In this document: in pieces, positions 59,701 to 64,000 of the stretch
Layout of the letters: every line of letters begins with the position of its first letter
How positions within the stretch are numbered: the first letter of the stretch is position 1
Source of the DNA: Lysobacter enzymogenes
GTDB taxonomy: Bacteria > Pseudomonadota > Gammaproteobacteria > Xanthomonadales > Xanthomonadaceae
Reading direction: 5' to 3'
Length of the DNA stretch: 64,000 nt
Assembly: GCF_023617245.1 (NCBI RefSeq)
Contig: NZ_CP067396.1
Coordinates: 2,976,001-3,040,000, forward strand
Notes under the pieces: generated by a model
Databases searched by the model: none
The model's input: only the letters and a program-made list of their open reading frames with translations
Told to the model about the DNA's origin: nothing
Translations under genes and position numbers: made by a program

Positions 59701-62700
59701 CGGCGCCAGTTCGGCCGCGCTCTGGAACTGGTACATCAGCTTGGGCGTGACCGCATAACCGCGTTCGCGCAGGCGCGCGACCACTTGCAGGCTGCGGATC
59801 GAATCCCCGCCGAGGCGGAAGAAGCTGTCGTGGATGCCGACCTCGCACTGCAGCACATCGCTCCAGACCGCACACAGCGCGCGTTCCTGCGGCGTGCGCG
59901 GCGGCGTCCGGTCGGCCGGCGCGGGCGCGGGCGGCGCCGGCAAGGCGCGGCGGTCGACCTTGCCCGAAGCGTTGCGCGGCAAACGCGCCAGGACGACGAA
60001 CTGGGCCGGCACCATGTGCGCGGGCAGACGCTCGCTCAGCGCGCGATGCCAGCCTTCGGCGTCGGCTTCGCTTGAATCTGCTTCGCTTGAATCTGCCTCG
60101 TTTGAGTCGGCCTCGCTGGAATCGGTCTCGCTGGAATCGGCCGCGACTGCGGTGGTCTCGCCGACGCGTTCCACCCACGCGACCAGCCGCTGCGCGGTGC
60201 CCTCGCCGACCACGCCGGCGGCCGCGGCCCGCACCCGCGGCAACTGCCCCAGGCAGTGCTCGATCTCTTCCAGCTCGATCCGATAGCCGCGCAACTTGAT
60301 CTGGAAATCGGCGCGGCCGAGGAACTGCAGCTCGCCGTTGCCGAGCAGGCGCACGCGGTCGCCGGTGCGGTACATGCGCAGCGATTCGCCGGTCGGCAGG
60401 CGCAGCGGCGCGAAACGCCGCTCGCTGGCGGCCGCGTCGCCGCGGTAGCCCTCGGCCAAGCCGATGCCGCCGAGCGCGAGTTCGCCGCTCGCCCCGCGCG
60501 GCGCGATGCGTCCGTGCGCGTCGAGCACCGCGGCGATGCGCCCCGGCAGCAATCGACCCAGCGGTACCGGACGGGTCGCGTCCTCGGCCTGCACACGGTG
60601 ATAGTGGCTGGAGATGGTGGCCTCGGTCGGGCCGTAAGCGTTGATCAGGCCGCGGCCCTGGTCCAGGCCGAGCTCGAACCAGCGCCGCGCGAGCGACACC
60701 GGCAGCACGTCGCCGCCGACCACCAGACAGCGCAGCGGCAGCCCGCGCCAGTCGTCCGCGGAGGTGGCTAGCAACAGTTCGTTGGCATACGCCGGCGCCA
60801 GATCGACGACGGTAACGGCTTGCTCGCCCAGGCAGGCGAGGAAGCGCCGCGGTTCCAGCAATTCGTCGGACTGCGCGACCACGCAGGCGCCGCGGCTCCA
60901 GGCCGCGAGCAGTTGTTCGAGGGTGGTGTCCACCGCTAGCCCGGCGACGTGCAGCACCCGGTCGTTCGGCGTCAGCGCCAGCGCGTCGGCCGCGCCGGCG
61001 ATGTGCGCGGCCAGCGCGGCATGGCCGACCTCCACGCCCTTGGGCGCGCCGGTGGAGCCGGAGGTGTACAGCACATAGGCCAAGGGGTTCGACGAAGGCG
61101 CCGGGGCCTCATCGGTTTCTGCCTGCGCGGCCGACTGCAGCGCGTCCACCGCGACAATCGATTCCGGCGCGAACCACGCCCGCCCCTGCGCATCGGTCAC
61201 GACCGCGTCGCACGCGCTGGCGGCGACGACTTCGCGCAAGCGCGCCTGCGGCCACTGCGCATCCAGCGGCACCACGCTCAGCCCGGCGCGCCACGCGCCC
61301 AGCAAGGCGCAGTACCAGTCCAGCCCGCGCGGCAGGCACAGCGCCACGCTGCGCGCCAGTGCGCCCAACCGCCGGCGCAGCGCGCCGGCGCGGGCATCGG
61401 CGGCCGCGATCAGTTCGCTATAGCTCAGCGTGCCCTGCGCGGTCTCCAGCGCGGTGCGTTCGGGGAACCGCTGGGCGATATGCGCGATCGTCTCGGCCAC
61501 GCTGGCGACGGCCGGCGGCGCCGTCTCGCGACGATCGTCGAGTGCGAGTTCGGCGGCCGGCCACGGCCACGACAGCGCCGGCGCGTGCGGCTGCTCCAGC
61601 ATCGCCGACAGGGCGACGAAGTAGCGTTCGGCCCAGCGCTCCACGGTGGCCGCATCCCACAGCGCGGTGTTGTATTCCCACACCGCGCTCATGCCGCCCG
61701 CGCCGACCAGCACTTCCAGGGTCAGTTCGTGCTTGGCGATATCCTCGGGCAAGGCCAACGCGCGCGCTTGCACGCCGTGCAGATCCAGGGCCAGGTCGGC
61801 GTCGTGGCGCAGCGCGAACATCAGCTGGAACAACGGAGCGTGACGGTTGCTGCGTTCGACCCGCAGGGCCTCGATCACGCGTTCCAGCGGCAGCGCCTGA
61901 TGCTCCAGCGCGGCCAGTTGATGGTCGCGGCAGCGCGCCACCAGGGTGGCGAAATCGGGATCGTCGTGCAGCTGCGTGCGCAGCACCACGGTGTTGACGA
62001 ACAGGCCGACCAGCGACTCCAACTCCGGCCGCACCCGGCCGGCGACCGGGGTGCCCATCAACAGATCGTCGCCGGCGCCGCAACGCGCCAGCAGCGCGGC
62101 GAAGGCGGCCTGCAGGACATGGAAGGCGGTGGCGCGCGAGGCTTGGGCGTAGGCGGCGACGCGCTCGGCCAATCCGGGCGGGAACGCCAGGCGCAGTTTG
62201 GCGCCGGCCTGGCCGAGCGCGGCCGGGCGCTCGCGGTCCAGCGGCAGCGCGTGCAGGTGCGGCGCGCCGGACAGCGCTTCGACGTGATGGCGCAGGGAAT
62301 CGTCGAGCCGGTCGAGGGTGTCGCGCTGCCAGCGCGCGTAATCGCCGTACCGGCACGGCAGCGGCGCCGCCGCGTCCACCGCCAGGCCGCATTCGGCGCG
62401 ATAAGCGCGGCCGAGGTCCTCGGTCAGCAGACCCAACGACACGCCGTCGCAGGCGATATGGTGGACCACGACCTGCAACCAATGTCGGGGCCCGCTGTCA
62501 TTCTGCGCGCTGTCATCCTGCGCGCCATCGCCCTGCCCGTCCAGACGCAGCAACTGCATGCGCAGCGGACGCTGCCGCTGCAGATCGAACGGGCGCAAGC
62601 GGAAGCCTTCGACCGCCGCGTCGATCTCGCCCTGGCCGCGTCCGCGCAGGTCCGCCGCCTCCACCGCCGCGGCGCTGTCGCCGACGACGAGGGACTGCCC

Positions 62701-63150
62701 ATCGCGCACGCACCGGTCGAGCGCGTCGTGGCGCGCCAGCAGGCGCCGCACCGCGCGCTCCAGCGCGGCCGAGTCCACTTCGCCGCGCAGTTCGAACAGC
62801 GCCGCCAGGTGGTAAGCGTGGCCGCCGGGTTCGAATTGCTCCAGGAACCACAGCCGCTCCTGGCCCAGCGACAGCGGCGCCGGCGCGCCGTCCGGCGCCG
62901 GTTCGATCGGCAGCGCGCGCCAGTCGCGGTTCGCGTCCTGCGCCTGGCTCAACAGCGCGATCAAGGCCTCGCGCCGGGCGCCGATATCGGCGCGCAACTG
63001 CGCGTCCAGCGGCGCGCGCGTCGCCTTGAAGGCCAACCGGCCGTCTTCGACGTGCAGCGCGATGCCCGCGTTGCGCGCGCGTTCGAGAATCTCGAGCGCG
63101 GCGCCCTCCGGCGTGGCGGCGTGCAGCCCGGTTGCTTCAACAGCGGTCAT
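50725..63150 (-). CDS. NRPS, three modules: TubC-C-A-PCP-E-C-A(Asx)-PCP-E-C-A(Thr)-PCP
   Basis: A 4141-residue synthetase, the largest in the window. A TubC-type docking domain (about 17-69, AGIALHVEDGRLAF) opens it. Approximate domains: C 92-535 (HHIACDGVS); A 555-1060; PCP 1085-1150 (LGGDSIRSL); E 1165-1600 (HHLIVDAVSW); C 1610-2060; A 2085-2550; PCP 2570-2635 (LGGDSILSL); E 2660-3090 (HHLLVDAVSW); C 3105-3545; A 3565-4035; PCP 4055-4120 (GGHSLLVV). Both C domains after an E have HHLIVDGWS. Pocket residues read D-T-E-D-V-G-A-I-S-K (possibly a basic residue), D-L-T-K-V-G-H-V-G-K (Asp/Asn) and D-F-W-N-V-G-M-V-H-K (Thr). The first two residues should be D. The first A domain carries an acidic pentapeptide repeat near residue 1005-1028. 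The protein ends DDTWESFEL, a likely docking peptide. Confidence 0.95.
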   Translation of the reverse strand: MTAVEATGLHAATPEGAALEILERARNAGIALHVEDGRLAFKATRAPLDAQLRADIGARREALIALLSQAQDANRDWRALPIEPAPDGAPAPLSLGQERLWFLEQFEPGGHAYHLAALFELRGEVDSAALERAVRRLLARHDALDRCVRDGQSLVVGDSAAAVEAADLRGRGQGEIDAAVEGFRLRPFDLQRQRPLRMQLLRLDGQGDGAQDDSAQNDSGPRHWLQVVVHHIACDGVSLGLLTEDLGRAYRAECGLAVDAAAPLPCRYGDYARWQRDTLDRLDDSLRHHVEALSGAPHLHALPLDRERPAALGQAGAKLRLAFPPGLAERVAAYAQASRATAFHVLQAAFAALLARCGAGDDLLMGTPVAGRVRPELESLVGLFVNTVVLRTQLHDDPDFATLVARCRDHQLAALEHQALPLERVIEALRVERSNRHAPLFQLMFALRHDADLALDLHGVQARALALPEDIAKHELTLEVLVGAGGMSAVWEYNTALWDAATVERWAERYFVALSAMLEQPHAPALSWPWPAAELALDDRRETAPPAVASVAETIAHIAQRFPERTALETAQGTLSYSELIAAADARAGALRRRLGALARSVALCLPRGLDWYCALLGAWRAGLSVVPLDAQWPQARLREVVAASACDAVVTDAQGRAWFAPESIVAVDALQSAAQAETDEAPAPSSNPLAYVLYTSGSTGAPKGVEVGHAALAAHIAGAADALALTPNDRVLHVAGLAVDTTLEQLLAAWSRGACVVAQSDELLEPRRFLACLGEQAVTVVDLAPAYANELLLATSADDWRGLPLRCLVVGGDVLPVSLARRWFELGLDQGRGLINAYGPTEATISSHYHRVQAEDATRPVPLGRLLPGRIAAVLDAHGRIAPRGASGELALGGIGLAEGYRGDAAASERRFAPLRLPTGESLRMYRTGDRVRLLGNGELQFLGRADFQIKLRGYRIELEEIEHCLGQLPRVRAAAAGVVGEGTAQRLVAWVERVGETTAVAADSSETDSSEADSNEADSSEADSSEADAEGWHRALSERLPAHMVPAQFVVLARLPRNASGKVDRRALPAPPAPAPADRTPPRTPQERALCAVWSDVLQCEVGIHDSFFRLGGDSIRSLQVVARLRERGYAVTPKLMYQFQSAAELAPHLAPLQAAPAETAPLVGELGLSPIQRWFFDSAPAQPDRYHQYVALRLKQPLDAGHLNRVWAALWQRHDLLRARFERVDGQWRQRVDAPGPAPAIQARDWRGATDLDARIDAEFARMQEATPLAGPLAALTVARCDEGERLLVCAHHLIVDAVSWRLLLGELFDGLAALAHGQAWTPSARNASYADYIEALAQADAAQSFDARFWNEVAAQPMQALPQDRAVALADTRQRNVGRVVQTLDAGLTADLLERAGAAYRCQTDELLLIALARALAARTGRSRLWLDRERHGRDVLDGRDWSSVLGWYTAVHPLPLDLAGTDGPAQIAALKEQIRALARRGLEYMPLAASGRIPPLPAGQLLFNYHGVVDGGAHPAFEVDARALASGNGADNPPGALVEINARVQGGRLGLVWNYAGEAYDAVTIEQWTRDFAAELSALVAHCLEPGSGLLTASDLPQARLDAGEFASLAAREDARSIERAFALTPLQRGVLLESLRGEGADPYFQQTVAELDGELDAAALARSWFETARRQPMLRTAIVWEGLSLPHQIVLAAAQAPWQELDWSQLDPAAQDAQLQRWLADDAARGVDLARAPLARMCLIARSGGRYWLAWSIHHLIVDGWSTPLLVGEMLQRYTSDVRGIALSLPPAPGFDGYLDWRERQDLARQRGWWRERLHGYSGAAALPAGASGATRREECERGLSAHDSERLRAFCRERGCTLSDLVALAWGLANARYGNSDDVVLGVTRSGRPPDLAGVESMVGVFINTLPLRLRVDASRPALDLLSALRGQSLEIAENEAVGLGEILADSGLDADRLFASLLVVENFPAMAAAQLPFALSVRETRAANHYALTLRVSEREHVRLEALLDAARVDRDAVAAMLDLAVASLLRLLQRPDCTVAELLGETVALPAALPERASSATAQSLLWQAPAQAVAVEEGDASWTYAQLRAAAGRIAAALDAAGTLPGAHVALCLPRTFAQLAAMAAVWHRGAAWLPLDPQHPDARQIAVLDDSGADVVIGWGAAPAWLPAGVHWLDAESVLADTAPYAEPPRVDVGIDTPAYLIYTSGSTGTPKGVVVSQGNLAHYVAGVLPVLELTEDASLATLSTVAADLGFTALFGALLSGRRVRLLPAELAFDAQALAAHLQAHPVDCLKIVPSHLAGLLAAGGGASVLPRECLVTGGEALSGALVQQVRALAPSLRIVNHYGPTETTVGILTCTVPDEWPAEQGVPVGRALAGNEAWVLDRFGLPEPVGVTGELYLGGGNLSQGYWQRDEQTAERFVAHPFAPGRTLYRSGDLAKIDSEGRIVYLGRGDHQVKIRGYRVELGEVEQVLAQLPGVEVAAVLALPGANGVLQLGACVQGTLDGVADALAQRLPEYLCPTRWRVVESMPRLGNGKIDRQALAELLQQDETDPSAETADEPPVNEVLRELWQKLLGREHIGAHENFFALGGDSILSLQVVARARQAGLALMPRQLYDYPTLAALSAQVQASAPAPAAAKPAPEAEQAFGLTPIQHWFFEQALDEPAHWNMSLYLKLPGALDTTAFAAALADVAAAHPMLRARFQRAAGGQWRQRIGAWQADNFVHREADAGQREALLAQWQSSLTFDGSLWRVLALSGPQDGETRMLFAAHHLLVDAVSWAVIVDDLQQAYAERRAGRVPALAAEACSFGEWQAALRQLPTATLERWRGYWCALDPDADATRLPWQDSENRYADTAHLHDRLDREWTERLLTQTARAYGNEPQELLLAALALALRGDAEATTLWVELEGHGRDDLGADLDLSRTVGWFTARYPLALRLPAGEDPGAALRATKDQLRAIPDRGLGFGVLRYLHGELADLPLPQVCFNYLGQLRAGERDGWTLCEEHDGGGRAGGNRRRHLLDLNAMLVDGELRLDWAWPRDAATGEALQALNRRYLAALRELIACAQTAEPRPTLADLPLAGLDTTQLDALLARLPQAQDVYPLAPLQEGLLFHSLLNAQADPYINQTTVALHGALDAEAFADAWRQALARHPILRSGFVVQGLSSARQLPHRQVELPSIEQDWSDLDPAQAQSRLAELQAQQRDIGFDLAAPPLMRLALLRRGADEHWLIWTRHHLIVDGWSSALLLGEVWRLYAALREGRTPRLAAAPPFRDYLQWLREQDPATARAFWHEQLGGLEPVALPEAAEPAAGYASLARRFDFAAAAAWAQGRGLTANSLLQGALALVLRRYYGRDDFALGITIAGRPPELAGVERMLGVFINSVPLRVVTAGQAAPASWLQNLQRRNLDLRTHGYLPLAEIQRAGAADAGSLFDTLLVFENLPAAARGGDAGPRIEELDHRAHSNYPLMLTAVPEDEGLRIEAVLDRGKLDGWLVEQMLDDLAFVLQQLPSLQRLDDLPLLPSQSRSAAWTERASYPCVGSLVARFAEVAQRHPARIAVSAEDGELDYAALDRRSSQLATLLIRQGAGPGQRVGLCLPRGRDLLVALLAILKTGAAYVPVDPQAPAARSGFVLEDSGVCLSVSLRALAVELPGTALCLDDPFTRAQLDAVVPGELPEVPADAPAYLIYTSGSTGTPKGVVVTHRNVERLFTAATQDGHFAFDEHDVWSLFHSHAFDFAVWELWGAWLYGGRAVLVPEAVCRQPDAFLDLLVEQGITVLNQTPSAFYALQSQALRRDVPLKVKTVVFGGEALEPSRLQPWRERYPDAELVNMYGITETTVHVSFHRLSDEDLQSPASRIGRALPDLAVHVLDAAGQPVPLGVVGELVVEGDGVAQGYWQRPELTAERFVVHEGQRRYRSGDLGRYRVDGSLEYRGRGDDQVKLRGYRIEPGEIAAKLAALPQVVDAAVTVEGQGEGAWLMAYAVAAPNAEPDPQALRDALRAVLPDYMLPRQIQLLPALPLTANGKLDRKALPKPQTGERDEGVLESASERRLAELWQQLLGGELPGRDAHFFARGGHSLLVVRLAEAIRVEFAVAVPLKSLFEQPRLAEQAALLDALAAPQAAPERADDTWESFEL
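51035..52686 (-). repeat. Near-identical tract 2, copy b (end of C plus Thr A domain)
   Basis: Partner of 33664-35315, encoding the third A domain of the 4141-residue synthetase. The E and C domains between tracts 1 and 2 are only moderately similar in the two genes. Confidence 0.88.
55120..56958 (-). repeat. Near-identical tract 1, copy b (A-PCP of the Asx module)
   Basis: Partner of 37776-39614. It encodes the second A domain and carrier of the 4141-residue synthetase. The A-domain pocket is the same as in copy a. Confidence 0.88.
60065..60139 (-). repeat. 15-base tandem repeat (five units) inside an A domain
   Basis: Five in-frame 15-base units encode D-S-S-E-T, D-S-S-E-A, D-S-N-E-A and two more D-S-S-E-A. 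The array lies between the A8 hinge region and the A10 core of the first A domain of the 4141-residue synthetase. Units at one end are identical in DNA, the others differ by a few bases. The other A domains in the window lack it. Confidence 0.85.
62495..62524 (-). repeat. 15-base direct repeat (two units) inside a C domain
   Basis: Two tandem 15-base units differing by one base (CTGTCATTCTGCGCG and CTGTCATCCTGCGCG on the plus strand) encode D-D-S-A-Q and part of Q-N-D-S. They sit in a polar loop just before the HHIACDG active-site motif of the first C domain of the 4141-residue synthetase. Confidence 0.7.
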
Positions 63151-64000
63151 AGGAATCCCGATTCGATGACGGATTCGGCGCCGTCGCCGGCGCTGGATGC
63201 GAGCGCGGCGGCCTGCAGTGCGTCGATCAGCAAGGCTTGGTCGCGGATGGTGGTGGTGGCGAACAACCGGCGCAGGTCCAGGCGCAGGTCGAATTCCAGG
63301 GCGATCGCGCTGGCCAGCCGGGTGGCCAGCAGCGAGTGGCCGCCGAGGGCGAAAAAGTCTTCGGTAACGCCGATCGCGTCGCGTTGGAACAGCCGCTGCC
63401 ACACCGCCAGCAGCCGGCGTTCGCTGTCGCTGGCCGGCGCCAGCCGGACCTGCGGCCGCAGCACGTGTTCGACCAGCGCCGCCAGGGCGCGGCGGTCGAC
63501 CTTGCGACTGGCGCTTTGCGGCAGCGTCGCCCGGCATTCGATGTGCGCAGGCAGCAGATGCGCCGGCAGGCGCAGACGCAACGCTTCGCGCAGCGCCGCC
63601 GGGTCGGCCTCGCCCTGCACGAACGCCACCAGGCAAGCGTTGTCCTGCCCGGGCCGGTGCACCAGCGCGACCGCCTCGGCCACGCCCGCTTGCGCGCGCA
63701 GCGCCGCTTCCACTTCGCCCAGCTCGATGCGCAGGCCGCGGATCTTGACCTGGTGATCGCGCCGGCCGAGGAACTCCAGGCGGCCGTCGCGACGTTGGCG
63801 CACGCGGTCGCCGGTGGCGTACAGGCGCACGCCGGCCAGCGGCCCGCGCTCGGGCGTGCGGAACGCCGCCGCGGTCTTCTCCGGCAGGCCCAGGTAGCCG
63901 TGGGCGAGATAATCGCCGGCCAGGTGCAGTTCGCCGACCGACTCCGGCGGGCACGGCTGCCCCGACCAGTCCAGCACATAGCACTGCGCGTGCGGCAACG
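63147..64000 (-). CDS. NRPS, 3' end only: end of an A domain plus PCP (continues past the window)
   Basis: The last about 284 residues of an upstream synthetase. They include the A-domain core region LYATGDRVRQRRDG, the hinge motif GRRDHQVKIRGLRIELGEVE, and the A10 region as ASRKVDRRAL (Ser-Arg instead of the usual Asn-Gly before the catalytic Lys). A carrier domain with DFFALGGHSLLATRL follows. The GGHS carrier type and the absence of a following E domain fit the next C domain being of the L-accepting kind. The substrate pocket lies outside the window. The C-terminus ends ESVIESGFL, resembling the ESFEL tail of the next synthetase. It overlaps that gene as ATGA. No start codon is within the window. 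Confidence 0.93.
   Translation of the reverse strand, partial: LPHAQCYVLDWSGQPCPPESVGELHLAGDYLAHGYLGLPEKTAAAFRTPERGPLAGVRLYATGDRVRQRRDGRLEFLGRRDHQVKIRGLRIELGEVEAALRAQAGVAEAVALVHRPGQDNACLVAFVQGEADPAALREALRLRLPAHLLPAHIECRATLPQSASRKVDRRALAALVEHVLRPQVRLAPASDSERRLLAVWQRLFQRDAIGVTEDFFALGGHSLLATRLASAIALEFDLRLDLRRLFATTTIRDQALLIDALQAAALASSAGDGAESVIESGFL

Noticed and set aside
51157..60075. Other long plus-strand open frames opposite the largest synthetase
   Set aside because: They have the same biased composition, no ribosome-binding context, and no family signature; they are shadows of the minus-strand gene.
60065..60139. CRISPR-like repeat array
   Set aside because: The repeats are contiguous 15-base coding units without spacers, in frame within an A domain.

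Overview
The window is very GC-rich and densely coded, with short intergenic gaps and many 4-base stop/start overlaps. A complete-looking type VI secretion operon, a DUF3011-type exported protein, an RND efflux operon and a giant non-ribosomal peptide synthetase (NRPS) operon together suggest a Lysobacter-like member of the Xanthomonadaceae. This is an inference from content and composition; no rRNA, tRNA or housekeeping marker is present to confirm it.

Region 1 (1-18504, all on the minus strand) is a type VI secretion system (T6SS). In transcription order it reads tssB, tssC, hcp, tagJ, tssE, tssF, tssG, clpV/tssH, an unrecognised 345-residue protein, vgrG, an unrecognised 179-residue protein, tagH (FHA domain), tssK, tssL (with an OmpA-like C-terminus) and the 5' part of tssM, which runs off the left edge. 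Sheath, tube, baseplate, spike, membrane-complex and recycling parts are all represented. tssJ and tssA are not seen and may lie beyond the edge. The upstream gap (18505-19047) carries an AT-rich dyad and a candidate sigma-54 element facing tssB.

Region 2 (19048-28431) holds a small secreted protein with two DUF3011-like repeats on the minus strand. On the plus strand follows a run of a hemolysin III/PAQR-like membrane protein, an outer-membrane factor lipoprotein, a membrane fusion lipoprotein, an RND pump, a sensor kinase and an OmpR-type regulator. The first four genes are tightly spaced, consistent with one regulated efflux operon.

Region 3 (28549-64000, minus strand) is an NRPS operon entering from the right edge. 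A partial NRPS (end of an A domain plus a carrier) is followed by three complete synthetases of 4141, 3202 and 2858 residues, holding eight complete modules and a terminal thioesterase. Then come a cyclic-peptide-type ABC exporter and a membrane-embedded M28 metallopeptidase. Reading A-domain pocket residues by eye gives this order for the eight modules: D-[X1, pocket with Glu239]; D-Asx; Thr; [X2, Glu239]; Pro; [X3, Glu239]; D-Asx; Thr; release. I could not match this to a known product. The two Asx-Thr module pairs share two long near-identical DNA tracts separated by clearly diverged E and C domains, which points to localised gene conversion or recent duplication of A-domain segments.
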